Under the pieces are notes generated by a model. It worked only from the letters and a program-made list of their open reading frames with translations. It had not been told where the DNA came from and ran no database searches. From positions 1 through 49,520 of the forward strand of contig CAMDGX010000027.1 in NCBI GenBank assembly GCA_945897825.1: a stretch of DNA of 49,520 nt. The letters are read 5' to 3'. Shown here in pieces: positions 19,185 through 27,573 of this stretch (position 1 is the stretch's first letter; each line of letters begins with the position of its first letter). A program made the position numbers and the translations under genes. The DNA is from Asaia bogorensis. Lineage in GTDB: Bacteria > Pseudomonadota > Alphaproteobacteria > Acetobacterales > Acetobacteraceae.

Positions 19185-22100
19185 GCGAAGGCGCCATCAA
19201 GGCCGACAAGATCGCGGCGCTGGCCGCCGACGCCCGCATGCCCGCCGTCGCCATCGCCGACACCGCCAACCTCTTCGGCGCCATGGAGTTCAGCCAGGCC
19301 TGCGCGTCCAAGGGCGTCCAGCCCATCATCGGCTGCCAGATCTCCCTCGCCCGCGAAGACAATCCCCGCTTCGCCCCCGACAAGCTCGTCCTCCTGGCCC
19401 AGAACGCCGAGGGCTTCGCCAATCTCCAGCGCCTCTCCTCGGCCGGCTTCCTCGAAACCGACCCCCACCTCCCGCCGCAACTCCCGCTCGCCCGCCTCTG
19501 CGGCCTCTCCGCGGGCCTCATCCTCCTCACCGGCGGCTCCTCCGGCCCGCTCTCCCGCCTCCTCGCCGAAGGCCAGCTCCCCGCCGCCCAGCACCTCCTC
19601 GCCCAGCTCGCCGAAGCCTTCCCCGACCGCATCGCCATGGAACTCAACCGCCTCGGCCTCCCCCACGAACGCGCCGTCGAACCCGGCCTCATCCGCCTCG
19701 CCGACGAAGCCGGCCTCCCCCTCGTCGCCACCAACCACTGCTACTTCGCCAAGCCCGAGATGCACGAGGCCCACGACGCCCTCCTCTGCATCGCCGAAAG
19801 CCGCACCCTCGCCGAGCGCGACCGCCGCCGCGTCTCCCCCGAAGCCTGGTTCAAGCCCGCCAAGGTCATGCGCGCCCTCTTCGCCGACCTCCCCGAGGCC
19901 TGCGACAACACGCTGGCCATCGCCCAGCGCTGCGCCATCATGGCCGAGCCGCGCAAACCCATGCTCCCCGTCTGCCCCAAGGTCCGCGAAGGCGCCTCCG
20001 AGGAGGAAACCCTCCGCCAGATGGCCCGCGAAGGCCTCGCCCGCCGCATGACCCAGATCGGCGCCCCGCCAGACCGCCAGAAAATCTACCAGGACCGCCT
20101 GGAATTCGAGCTGGACGTCATCGCCCGCATGGGCTTCCCCGGCTACTTCCTCATCGTCGCCGACTTCATCCAGTGGGCGAAAGGGCAGGGCATCCCCGTC
20201 GGCCCCGGCCGCGGCTCCGGCGCCGGCTCCGTTGCCGCCTGGGCGCTCACCATCACGGATCTCGACCCGCTCCAGTTCAACCTCCTCTTCGAGCGCTTCC
20301 TGAACCCCGACCGCGTCTCGATGCCCGATTTCGACATCGACTTCTGCCAGGATCGCCGCGACGAAGTCATCGCCTACGTGCGACGGGAATACGGCGCCGA
20401 CCGCGTCGCCGGCATCATCACCTTCGGCAAGCTCCAGGCCCGCGCCGCCGTCCGCGACACCGGCCGCGTCCTCGGCCTCCCCTACGGCCAGGTCAACAAG
20501 GTCGCCGAACTCATCCCCAACAACCCCGCCAAGCCGGTCACCCTGCAACAGGCCATCGACGGCGAACCCAAGCTCCAGCAACTCCGCGTCGAGGACGAAT
20601 CCATCCGCCGCCTGCTCGAGATCGCCCTCCAGCTCGAAGGCCTCTACCGCCACGCCAGCACCCACGCCGCCGGCATCGTCATCGGCGACCGAACCCTCAC
20701 CGAAACCGTCCCGATCTACCGCGACCCCAAATCTGACTTCCTCGTCACCCAATACTCGATGAAATACGTCGAGCAGGCCGGCCTGGTGAAGTTCGACTTC
20801 CTCGGCCTCACCACCCTCACCATCCTCCAGCGCGCCGTCGCCTTCCTCAAGAAGGAACGCATCCACGTCGACATCGACTCCCTCCCGCTCGACGACGCCA
20901 AAACCTACGAAATGCTCTCCCGCGGCGACGCCGGCGGCGTCTTCCAGTTCGAAGGCCAGGGCATGCGCGACGTCCTGCGCCAGATGCGCCCCGACCGCTT
21001 CGAAGACCTCATCGCCGCCGTCGCCCTCTACCGCCCCGGCCCCATGGCCAACATCCCCGCCTACTGCCAGCGCAAGCACGGCGAGAAATGGGAAGCCCCC
21101 CACCCCGAAATCCACGGCGTCCTCGCCGAGACCTACGGCATCATGGTCTACCAGGAACAGGTGATGCAGATCGCCCAGACCATGGCCGGCTACTCCCTCG
21201 GCGGCGCCGACCTCCTCCGCCGCGCCATGGGCAAGAAGGTCCGCGCCGAGATGGACGCCCAGCGCGAAATCTTCGTCACCGGCGCCACCGGCCGAGGCAT
21301 CCCCGCCCCCAAGGCCGAGGAGGTGTTCGACCTCATGGCCAAGTTCGCCGACTACGGCTTCAACAAATCCCACGCCGCCGCCTACGCCCTCGTCGCCTAC
21401 CAAACCGCCTGGATGAAGGCCAACCACCCCGAAGCCTTCATCGCCGCCTGCATGTCCCTCGCCGTCTCAAACACCGACCGCCTCGCCGCCCTGCGCCAGG
21501 AAGCCGGCCGCATGGGCATCAAGCTTCTCCCCCCCGACATCAACCGCTCCGAAGCCGACTTCACCCTCGAACGCCTCGAGCCAGGCAAATTCGCCATCCG
21601 CTACGCCCTCGCCGCCGTGAAAAAGGTCGGCCAGGCCGCCATGGAAACCCTCGCCCGAACCCGCGGCACCACCCCCTTCGAAGACCTCGCCGACTTCGCC
21701 GCCCGCATCGACCCCAAGCAACTCAACCGCATGCAGCTCGAAAACCTCGCCCGCGCCGGCGCCTTCGACCGCATCGAGCCCAACCGCGCCCGCGTCTTCT
21801 CCGCCAGCGAAACCATCCTCCGCCGCGCCCAGGCCCAGGCCGAGGAAAAAGGCAGCGGCCAGATCACCATGTTCTCCGGCGGCAACCGCCCCGAACCGCT
21901 CCGCATCCCCGAAATCCCCGACTGGGAGGATTTCGACCGCCTCGGCTACGAAGCCGAAGCCATCGGCTTCCACCTCACCTCCCACCCGCTCGACGCCTAC
22001 GCCCAAACCCTCGCCCGCCTGCGCGTCGTCCCCTCCACCCAACTCGAAGCCACCGCCGCCCGCGGCTCCGCCCGCGTCAAGCTCGCCGGCTCCGTCGTCA

Positions 22101-22552
22101 ACATCAAGGAACGCATCACCCGCTCCGGCAGCCGCATGGCCTGGGTCCGCCTGTCAGACTCCGGCGGCAGCTACGAAGTCACCTTCTTCAGCGAAACCCT
22201 CGGCCGCTCCCGCGACCTCCTCGTCGCCGGAACCGCCATCGTCGTCACCGCCGACCTCAAGATGGAAGGCGAATCCCTCCGCCTCACCGCCACCGACATC
22301 CAGGCGCTCGACGCCGCAGCCGAACGCGCCGGCGGCGGCATGCGCATCTGGCTCCAGCAAACCGAAGCCGTCCCCCACATCCGAACCCTGCTCGCCCGCG
22401 AAGGCCAAGGCCGCGGCCGCGTCATCCTCGTCCCCCGCCTCGAAGACGACCAGGACGTCGAAATCACCCTCCCCGGCACCTTCAACGTCACCCCCCGCCT
22501 CGCCCAAGCCCTCAAAATCCTCCCAGGCGTGGAACGGGTCGAGGATATGTAG
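19133..22552 (+). CDS. dnaE: DNA polymerase III subunit alpha
   Basis: This is the replicative DNA polymerase. The 1139-residue protein has an N-terminal PHP domain (FVHLRVHSSYSLSEGAIK), the palm with the catalytic PDFDIDFCQDRR around residues 397-408 and the preceding GPGRGSGAGS loop, the KYVEQAGLVKFDFLGL region carrying the third acidic residue, fingers, helix-hairpin-helix and a C-terminal OB-fold (VKLAGSVVNIKERITRSGS). The length and motifs fit DnaE1, not the DnaE2/ImuC error-prone form. Its start overlaps the end of the upstream secreted-protein frame. In this window it follows lolCD, as in related genomes. Confidence 0.96.
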   Translation: MPHADFVHLRVHSSYSLSEGAIKADKIAALAADARMPAVAIADTANLFGAMEFSQACASKGVQPIIGCQISLAREDNPRFAPDKLVLLAQNAEGFANLQRLSSAGFLETDPHLPPQLPLARLCGLSAGLILLTGGSSGPLSRLLAEGQLPAAQHLLAQLAEAFPDRIAMELNRLGLPHERAVEPGLIRLADEAGLPLVATNHCYFAKPEMHEAHDALLCIAESRTLAERDRRRVSPEAWFKPAKVMRALFADLPEACDNTLAIAQRCAIMAEPRKPMLPVCPKVREGASEEETLRQMAREGLARRMTQIGAPPDRQKIYQDRLEFELDVIARMGFPGYFLIVADFIQWAKGQGIPVGPGRGSGAGSVAAWALTITDLDPLQFNLLFERFLNPDRVSMPDFDIDFCQDRRDEVIAYVRREYGADRVAGIITFGKLQARAAVRDTGRVLGLPYGQVNKVAELIPNNPAKPVTLQQAIDGEPKLQQLRVEDESIRRLLEIALQLEGLYRHASTHAAGIVIGDRTLTETVPIYRDPKSDFLVTQYSMKYVEQAGLVKFDFLGLTTLTILQRAVAFLKKERIHVDIDSLPLDDAKTYEMLSRGDAGGVFQFEGQGMRDVLRQMRPDRFEDLIAAVALYRPGPMANIPAYCQRKHGEKWEAPHPEIHGVLAETYGIMVYQEQVMQIAQTMAGYSLGGADLLRRAMGKKVRAEMDAQREIFVTGATGRGIPAPKAEEVFDLMAKFADYGFNKSHAAAYALVAYQTAWMKANHPEAFIAACMSLAVSNTDRLAALRQEAGRMGIKLLPPDINRSEADFTLERLEPGKFAIRYALAAVKKVGQAAMETLARTRGTTPFEDLADFAARIDPKQLNRMQLENLARAGAFDRIEPNRARVFSASETILRRAQAQAEEKGSGQITMFSGGNRPEPLRIPEIPDWEDFDRLGYEAEAIGFHLTSHPLDAYAQTLARLRVVPSTQLEATAARGSARVKLAGSVVNIKERITRSGSRMAWVRLSDSGGSYEVTFFSETLGRSRDLLVAGTAIVVTADLKMEGESLRLTATDIQALDAAAERAGGGMRIWLQQTEAVPHIRTLLAREGQGRGRVILVPRLEDDQDVEITLPGTFNVTPRLAQALKILPGVERVEDM

Positions 22553-22583
22553 CGAGGGACTCCGCGGACAAGGAAAGCAATGG

Positions 22584-22624
22584 CCAGGGCTCTGCCCTGG
22601 GCCCGCTGGGGCCTGAGGCCCCAG
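22584..22624. repeat. GC-rich tandem hairpin repeat, copy 1
   Basis: Two adjacent perfect hairpins occur downstream of dnaE: CCAGGGC-tct-GCCCTGG (22584-22600) and CTGGGGCC-tga-GGCCCCAG (22606-22624). A related pair occurs at 24012-24050 on the other side of argC. The style is that of REP-like intergenic repeats; it may also limit read-through between dnaE and convergent argC. Confidence 0.75.
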
Positions 22625-22714
22625 ACCCCCATCCCCTCAAGGAGTTGGGTCCAGGGCTCGGTCCGTCGCGCGCAGGTACGCGCCGGAGCAAGTGGGAGCC
22701 AATTACGGTTGCAG

Positions 22715-22739
22715 TATCGGGATCAAAAAGACCCCGATA
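22715..22739. terminator. Hairpin between convergent dnaE and argC
   Basis: TATCGGG (22715-22721) pairs with CCCGATA (22733-22739), with an inner TC/GA pair and an A-rich loop. It sits 10 nt past the argC stop. There is no T-run after the stem on either strand, so this is a weak terminator candidate. Confidence 0.35.
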
Positions 22740-22748
22740 TACAAAATG

Positions 22749-23726
22749 TTATGGCCACACAGCCATGCCATCCAGCCCCGCCGTCTCCGTCAGCCCGCAC
22801 ATCAGGTTCGCATTCTGCACCGCCTGGCCCGCCGCCCCCTTGCCGAGATTGTCGACCACGCCCATCGCGATGATCAGGTTGCGCTCCGGATCGGCCGCAT
22901 AGCTGACGAAGGCGAGATTCGAGCCGGTCGCCCATTTGGTCTGCGGCGGCTGGTCGGTCACGCGCACGAACGCCCGCCCGGCATAGAACCGCCGCCCCGC
23001 GTCCAGGCACTGGGCGGTGGTGGCGCGGCCGCGGCAATACATCGTGGCCAGCACGCCACGCGTCATCGGCACCAGATGCGGCGTGAACACCAGCCCGGCC
23101 GCGCTGCCGCCACTCAGCCGCTCGATCGTCCTGGCCATCTCCGGCATGTGGACGTGCTTGAGCAGCCCGTACGGCACCACGTTCTCGTTGCTCTCGGCGT
23201 AGCCGAACCTGCTGTCGGCGCCGCCCCGGCCGGCACCGGAGATGCCTGTCTTGGCGTCGATCACGATGTTGCCGGGCTCGATGAGCTTGTCGGCCAGTAG
23301 CGGTGCCAGCGCGGTCAGCGTCGCCGCGGGAAAGCAGCCAGGGTTGGCAACCCGGCTCTGGCCATCGATCTGCGCCGGCCAGACATCGGCCAGGCCATAC
23401 CTCCAACCATCGACGTAGCGATGGTCGCCGCCGATATCGACGATCTTCACGCGATCGGGCACCCGCGCCAGCGCCTCGGCCGAGGCCCCCGTGGGCAGCG
23501 ACGCGAACAGCACGTCGAGCTTCGGCAAGGTCGCGGGATCCCACTTCTCGATCACCAACCCGGCCAGCCTGGTCGGCACCCCAGGGAAGCGGTCCTCCAG
23601 CCGGCTCCCGGCGCTGCCGTCGCCTGCGGCGTAGATGAGTTCGAACTGCGGGTGGCCCGCGATCAGGCGCAGCGCTTCGCCGCCACCAAAACCGCTGATC
23701 CCGACAATGCCGACGCGAATACGCAT
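22749..23726 (-). CDS. argC: N-acetyl-gamma-glutamyl-phosphate reductase
   Basis: ArgC makes N-acetylglutamate semialdehyde in arginine synthesis, using NADPH. The 325-residue protein begins MRIRVGIVGISGFGGGE with the dinucleotide-binding loop. The catalytic cysteine is Cys131 in VANPGCFPAA, and the active-site histidine region FTPHLVPMTRG and C-terminal GKGAAGQAVQNANLM mark it as the long (type 1) family. The ATG at 23726 is preceded by AGGAAA; the frame stays open upstream, but it enters the leader and terminator region and does not look coding there. The upstream leader suggests arginine-dependent attenuation. Confidence 0.94.
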   Translation of the reverse strand: MRIRVGIVGISGFGGGEALRLIAGHPQFELIYAAGDGSAGSRLEDRFPGVPTRLAGLVIEKWDPATLPKLDVLFASLPTGASAEALARVPDRVKIVDIGGDHRYVDGWRYGLADVWPAQIDGQSRVANPGCFPAATLTALAPLLADKLIEPGNIVIDAKTGISGAGRGGADSRFGYAESNENVVPYGLLKHVHMPEMARTIERLSGGSAAGLVFTPHLVPMTRGVLATMYCRGRATTAQCLDAGRRFYAGRAFVRVTDQPPQTKWATGSNLAFVSYAADPERNLIIAMGVVDNLGKGAAGQAVQNANLMCGLTETAGLDGMAVWP

Positions 23727-23758
23727 GGACGTTTCCTGTTGCTGGAGTGAAGACAAAG

Positions 23759-23790
23759 AAAAACCCCCGAAGCCAAGGGCTGCGGGGGTT
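23759..23790 (-). terminator. Intrinsic terminator/attenuator in front of argC
   Basis: On the minus strand AACCCCCG (23790-23783) pairs with CGGGGGTT (23769-23762), extended by AGCC/GGCT (23781-23778 with 23774-23771) over a 3-nt loop, and is followed by TTTTTCTTTG. The last T of the stem-run is only about 32 nt before the argC ATG, so it must be overcome for argC to be expressed. Confidence 0.8.
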
Positions 23791-23841
23791 CGAAGGAGCG
23801 GGCTGATGCCGCCTCGGGGGTGGACCGCTAAGCGGCGGACG

Positions 23842-23937
23842 TCACCGGGAGGGGGCCTTTCTGCACGCAGCCACGAGAGCCGCCGCCAGGAAGCAGCGAC
23901 GGCGTCGGTTCGCGGTGCGGAGGCGAAGGTCACCCAT
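23842..23937 (-). CDS. Arginine-rich leader peptide upstream of argC
   Basis: A 31-codon frame starts with ATG at 23937 and stops with TGA at 23842. It begins MGDLRLRTANRRRRCFLA and has eight arginines, four of them consecutive at residues 11-14 (codons CGA, CGC, CGT, CGC), followed by a hydrophobic Ala-rich stretch and a second Cys. GGTGGA precedes the ATG at suitable distance. It lies between a likely transcription start and the argC terminator, as expected of an attenuator leader peptide. The alternative is a tiny lipoprotein, since LVAAC resembles a lipobox, but only six residues would follow the cysteine. Confidence 0.55.
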   Translation of the reverse strand: MGDLRLRTANRRRRCFLAAALVAACRKAPSR

Positions 23938-24011
23938 GGATCCACCGATAAGGGTCCACCTGAACGCCTGTCAAGCCGGGCGTGCCTCCCATCTTCTTCG
24001 ACCATTGAGGT

Positions 24012-24050
24012 CCAGGGGCTCGGCCCCTGGCGGGTCTGGGCGGAGCCCAG
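24012..24050. repeat. GC-rich tandem hairpin repeat, copy 2
   Basis: CCAGGGGC-tcg-GCCCCTGG (24012-24030) is followed by CTGGGC-gga-GCCCAG (24036-24050). The spacing and order (long hairpin beginning CCAGGG, short spacer, second hairpin beginning CTGGG) match the element at 22584-22624, so the two are members of one repeat family flanking argC and its leader. Confidence 0.7.
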
Positions 24051-24093
24051 CCTTGTTTGCTGCCGCCTCTCAACCGGTTCTGGAAAAATTTCC

Positions 24094-24122
24094 TTGCACC
24101 GCCGCTTGCTGCCCCCTAAACT
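24094..24122 (+). promoter_or_regulatory. Promoter of the hypothetical gene at 24131
   Basis: TTGCAC (24094-24099) and TAAACT (24117-24122) are separated by exactly 17 bp, and the region is locally AT-rich. The expected start of transcription is within a few bases of the ATG at 24131, implying a leaderless message. Confidence 0.5.
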
Positions 24123-24130
24123 AACAACAA

Positions 24131-24640
24131 ATGTCAGTTCCTCCACCCCGCACCGAGGCCACCGCCGCCCTGCGCATCGCCATCACGGCGCATGCGCGAG
24201 CTGCCGACTCGCGTCCGCTCGCAGCGATCCAGGCCCTCATCCTGGCCCTGCTGACGCGCGTCCTCGGCCTCGACGGCGCCGCCCTGCGCCGGCACCTCGC
24301 CGCGCGCCATGTCGCCGCTCCCAGCCCCTGGTTCGTCGGCCCCGCCGACCCTGCCGCCGGCCTCCTCCTCCGCCTCGCCGCCTGCCTGGCGATCACCAAT
24401 TCGTCGGATCCCGACGCCCCCATTCCGCGCCCGCTGCGCCGCGGCTCGCCCGACATCCTCATCGCCCTGGCCCACATGCCGGCCCCGCGCAACCGCGCCC
24501 GCCCGGCCCGCACCCGCCCCCTGCGCCCCCGCCAGGCCCGCGATCCCCCTGCCGCCACCCCGCCCATGTCCCATCCGTCGCCAAAACCCCCCGGTCCGGG
24601 GCCGTACACGCACGCCCATATCGCAGCAAAGCCGAATGGC
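24131..24640 (+). CDS. Hypothetical protein, 3' end uncertain
   Basis: A frame with strong GC3 codon use starts at ATG 24131, just after a promoter-like pair. The N-terminal half is helical and Ala/Leu-rich (ALRIAITAHARAADSRPL, then AIQALILALLTRVLGL); the second half is Pro/Arg-rich and likely disordered. I recognise the general style of small Acetobacteraceae hypothetical proteins but no function. The frame does not stop before 24640 and continues antisense through devA to 25546; I cut the feature where devA begins, so the real stop is not established. Confidence 0.4.
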
Positions 24641-25309
24641 TCAGGCCGCCGCGATCCGCCCATCCTCCATCGCCACGATCCGGTCCGCGATATCCAGGAT
24701 GCGCGGATCATGCGTCACCATCAGGATCGGCACCCCCCGCTGCCGCGCCAGCTCGGTCAGCAGCCGCACCACATCCTGCCCGCTCTGCCGGTCCAGCGCC
24801 GCCGTCGGCTCGTCCGCCAGCACCAGCCCCGGCCCGCCCACCAGCGCCCGCGCCACCGCCACCCGCTGCCGCTGCCCGCCGGACAACTGCCCCGGCAGGC
24901 TCTCCGTCTTCTCCCTCAGCCCGACCGCCGCCAGCATCTCCCCCGCCCGCGTCAGCCGCGCCCGCTCCCCCAGCTCGGTGTCCAGTTCCAGCGCCATCGC
25001 CACGTTCTGCCGCGCCGTCAGGAACCCCAGCAGGTTGTGCTGCTGGAAGATGAACCCGATCCGCCGCCGCAGCGCCACCCGCCCCGCCTCGCCCGCCCGC
25101 GCCAGCTCCTGCCCCAGCACCCGGCACGACCCCGCCTGCATCGCCCGCAACGCCCCGATCAACGTCAGCAACGTCGTCTTGCCGCTGCCCGAGGGCCCCG
25201 TCAGCAGAACGATCTCCCCCAGCCCCACCGAAAGCGCCACGTCGCGCAGCACCGGCCGGTCGCCCTTGTCATAGGTATAGAAGACGCCCGAAAGTTCGAC
25301 CGGCGTCAT
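24641..25309 (-). CDS. devA: DevA-family ABC exporter ATP-binding protein
   Basis: This is the ATPase of a DevBCA-type exporter. The 222-residue protein has Walker A TGPSGSGKTTL, the Q-loop FIFQQHNLLGFLTA (characteristic of the DevA/MacB group), signature LSGGQRQRVAVARAL, Walker B LVLADEPTAALD and the H-loop VTHD. The ATG at 25309 overlaps the devC stop (TGATG). Cyanobacterial DevBCA exports glycolipids through a TolC-like channel; the substrate in this organism is unknown. It is the last gene of the minus-strand cluster. Confidence 0.88.
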   Translation of the reverse strand: MTPVELSGVFYTYDKGDRPVLRDVALSVGLGEIVLLTGPSGSGKTTLLTLIGALRAMQAGSCRVLGQELARAGEAGRVALRRRIGFIFQQHNLLGFLTARQNVAMALELDTELGERARLTRAGEMLAAVGLREKTESLPGQLSGGQRQRVAVARALVGGPGLVLADEPTAALDRQSGQDVVRLLTELARQRGVPILMVTHDPRILDIADRIVAMEDGRIAAA

Positions 25310-26469
25310 CAGAACATGTCCGCCGGGTCCGCCTCGCCCAGCTTGCGCATCGCCAGCAACCCCGCCACCGCGCACATCGCGAAGATCATCCCGAACACCG
25401 CCACCGCCCGGTCCGCCGCCATCCCCAGCGGCAACAGCGTCGCCTTCGCCACCACCCCATACAACGCCGTCGACCCCAGGAACCCCGGCACGAACCCCAG
25501 CACCGCCAGCATCAGCGCCGCCCCCATCACCACCAGCCGCAGATAATGGTTGGAATACCCGATCGCCTTCAGCGTCGCGTACTCGCGCAGATGCGTGGCG
25601 ATGTCGCTGAAAAGGATCTGGTAGACGATCACCATCCCCACCACGAGCCCCATCAGGCTGCCGAAGCTGAAGATGAACCCGATCGGCGTCCCGTTCTCCC
25701 AATAGGCCCGCTCCCAGGCAATCAGCTCCGCCCCGGTCAGCACCACCACGTCGGGCGGCAGGATCGCCGCCAGCCGCGCCTTCACCGCCTGTGCGTCGGC
25801 CCCCGGCGTCAGCCGGATCGCGACAAGATCGGTCCGGTTCGCCTGCCGCTCCTTCACGATCCGCCGGAAATTCGTCTCCGTCATCACCGCGTTGCCATCC
25901 GCGCCGAAGCTGGTCCCCAGCGAAACCAGCCCCGCGATCAGTACCGCCCGCCCGCCCACCTCCACCTCGAACGGCCCCTCCCGCTCGACCCTCCCTGCGA
26001 TATCGCCGAACTCCGGCCGCGAGCGCCGATCGAACCCGATCGTGTCGATCCGCTTCAGCGCCGGCACCAGCGGCGCCAGCCCAGCGAAATCCACCGCCCC
26101 CGCCTCCGGGTCGAAGCCGATCAGCTGGATGGTGCGTTGCTTGCCGGTATCGGGGTTCCGGAACTTCGTCTGCGCCAGGTAGATCGGCACCGCCAGCGCC
26201 ACCTCCGGGTCCGCCAGCGTCTGGCTCGCCCGCACCCTCGCGATCGGCTCCGGCCGGAACATCACCAGCGTCTGCGGGTTGACCAGGAACAACTCGCCCT
26301 GCAACGCCCGCGGCAGGTTGGAAGCGCTCTCGAACAACGCGGCCCGAAACCCGAGCTGCATGAACACCAGCACGCAGGCGAACATCACGCCCGCAATCGC
26401 CGAAACCAGCCGCGCCCGGCTGCTCACCAGCTGCCGCCACGCCAGCCGACCCGCCAGCAGCGCCATCAT
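25309..26469 (-). CDS. devC: DevC-family ABC exporter permease
   Basis: The 386-residue membrane protein has an N-terminal transmembrane helix (SAIAGVMFACVLVFMQLGF), a large periplasmic domain and three C-terminal helices, the MacB/FtsX-like architecture. The N terminus LAWRQLVSSRARLVSAIAGV matches the DevC family. Its start region ATGATG overlaps the devB stop, so either ATG (26469 or 26466) may be used. It works with DevA (ATPase) and DevB (periplasmic adaptor). Confidence 0.87.
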   Translation of the reverse strand: MMALLAGRLAWRQLVSSRARLVSAIAGVMFACVLVFMQLGFRAALFESASNLPRALQGELFLVNPQTLVMFRPEPIARVRASQTLADPEVALAVPIYLAQTKFRNPDTGKQRTIQLIGFDPEAGAVDFAGLAPLVPALKRIDTIGFDRRSRPEFGDIAGRVEREGPFEVEVGGRAVLIAGLVSLGTSFGADGNAVMTETNFRRIVKERQANRTDLVAIRLTPGADAQAVKARLAAILPPDVVVLTGAELIAWERAYWENGTPIGFIFSFGSLMGLVVGMVIVYQILFSDIATHLREYATLKAIGYSNHYLRLVVMGAALMLAVLGFVPGFLGSTALYGVVAKATLLPLGMAADRAVAVFGMIFAMCAVAGLLAMRKLGEADPADMF

Positions 26470-27542
26470 GGCGGAATCGCCACCTGCACCTGCATGTTGA
26501 CCCGCCGCATCAGCGCCTGCCGCCCCTCCTCCGACAGAGTCAGCCGCACCTCCACCGTCCGCGCATCCGTCGCCGCCACCGGATCGGTGCCCGCCTGCGT
26601 CGTCCGCCGCACCTGCCAGCCGATCTCGCGCACCGTCGCGCCGTAACGCGTCGCCACCCCCGGCACGATCACCTCCGCCGCCGCTCCGATCCGCAGCCGC
26701 GTCACATCGGTTTCATAGACATCCGCCACCACATCCAGCCGATCGAGATCAGCCAGATCGAGCAGCCCGTCATTGCCGAGCTGGTCGCCCGGCCGCGCAT
26801 GGATCTTCAGCACCGTCCCGGCAATCGGCGCCGTCACCCGCGCCAGCGCCGCATCCGCCCGCGCCTTCGCCGCCGCCGCCACGGCACTGGTCACCCGCGC
26901 CTCGGCAATCGCGAGGTCCTCGGCCCGCGGCGCCGACAGCGTCGCCAGCACCGCCTCCGCCTCCCGCCGCGCCGCCGCGGCGCGATCGGCGGCGAAGCGG
27001 GCGCGTTCCGCTCCGGCCCGCGTGCCAGCCCCACCGGGCACCAGCGTCTCCTGCCGCCCGGCCTCGCGCAGCGCATTGGCCTCGTCGGCGCGCAGCGCAT
27101 CGATCCGCGCCTGCTGCGCCGCCACCTCGCTCTCGCGCCCGCCGGCGGCGACGCGGGAGCGGTTGGCCCGCGCCTCGGACAGCGCCGCCTCAGCCTGCGC
27201 CAGCGTGGCATCCTTCTGCGGCGCATCGGCAAAGGTCGCGAGTATCTGCCCCGCCGCCACCCGCTCGCCTTCGGCCACCAGCAGCGTGTCGATCCGCGTG
27301 ACCGCCATGCCGCCGGGATGGGACAGCCTGCGCACCCGCGAGGCCGGCTCGATGCGCCCCAGCGCCCCGACGCCCATCTGTGTTGCCGGTGCTGGCGGCG
27401 GTGCGGGCGGGGCAGGGCGCGACTGGCTCCACCAGGCGATGCCAGCGACGAGAAGGACCACGGGCAGCCACGCCAGGGCGCGGCGGCCGGTCAGGCGGCG
27501 CGGCGCGCCGGTGTCAGCCTGCTTGAGGGTCGATACGGTCAT
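26466..27542 (-). CDS. devB: DevB-family HlyD-like periplasmic adaptor
   Basis: The 358-residue protein has a short cytoplasmic N terminus, one transmembrane anchor (ALAWLPVVLLVAGIAWW), the lipoyl-like half motif, a long Ala/Arg-rich coiled-coil hairpin (about residues 120-235) and beta-barrel domain, as in membrane-fusion proteins of the HlyD/DevB type. The ATG at 27542 was chosen because upstream codons overlap the preceding gene in another frame and are not conserved in character; a small CCGGC/GCCGG hairpin and GGGGAA lie just before it. Only 31 nt separate it from the PEP-CTERM gene. Confidence 0.87.
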   Translation of the reverse strand: MTVSTLKQADTGAPRRLTGRRALAWLPVVLLVAGIAWWSQSRPAPPAPPPAPATQMGVGALGRIEPASRVRRLSHPGGMAVTRIDTLLVAEGERVAAGQILATFADAPQKDATLAQAEAALSEARANRSRVAAGGRESEVAAQQARIDALRADEANALREAGRQETLVPGGAGTRAGAERARFAADRAAAARREAEAVLATLSAPRAEDLAIAEARVTSAVAAAAKARADAALARVTAPIAGTVLKIHARPGDQLGNDGLLDLADLDRLDVVADVYETDVTRLRIGAAAEVIVPGVATRYGATVREIGWQVRRTTQAGTDPVAATDARTVEVRLTLSEEGRQALMRRVNMQVQVAIPP

Positions 27543-27573
27543 TCCCCGGCATGTGGCCGGTTCCGCCCGCGGG

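Larger units (their letters stand above)
23727..23950 (-). promoter_or_regulatory. Putative arginine attenuator region of argC
   Basis: Read on the minus strand, the leader peptide is followed by alternative pairings. GCGGCGG in the leader (23886-23880) can pair with CCGCCGC (23838-23832), competing with the CCGC-tta-GCGG hairpin (23835-23825). GGCTGCG in the leader (23872-23866) can pair with CGCAGCC (23784-23778), which lies in the 5' arm and inner stem of the terminator and would disrupt it. This is the layout of ribosome-mediated attenuation; folding energies were not computed. Confidence 0.5.
23951..24130. other. Intergenic sequence between the argC leader and the hypothetical gene
   Basis: This completes the 404-nt gene-poor stretch upstream of argC. 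It holds the second GC-rich tandem hairpin repeat (24012-24050) and a promoter-like pair (24094-24122) for the plus-strand gene. A promoter for argC on the minus strand should lie here, but I could not identify one with confidence. Confidence 0.5.

Noticed and set aside
23727-24146. Extended N terminus for argC through the leader region
   Set aside because: The frame is open, but it would translate through the terminator and the added residues have no resemblance to the family; MRIRVGIVG at 23726 is the normal start with a ribosome-binding site.
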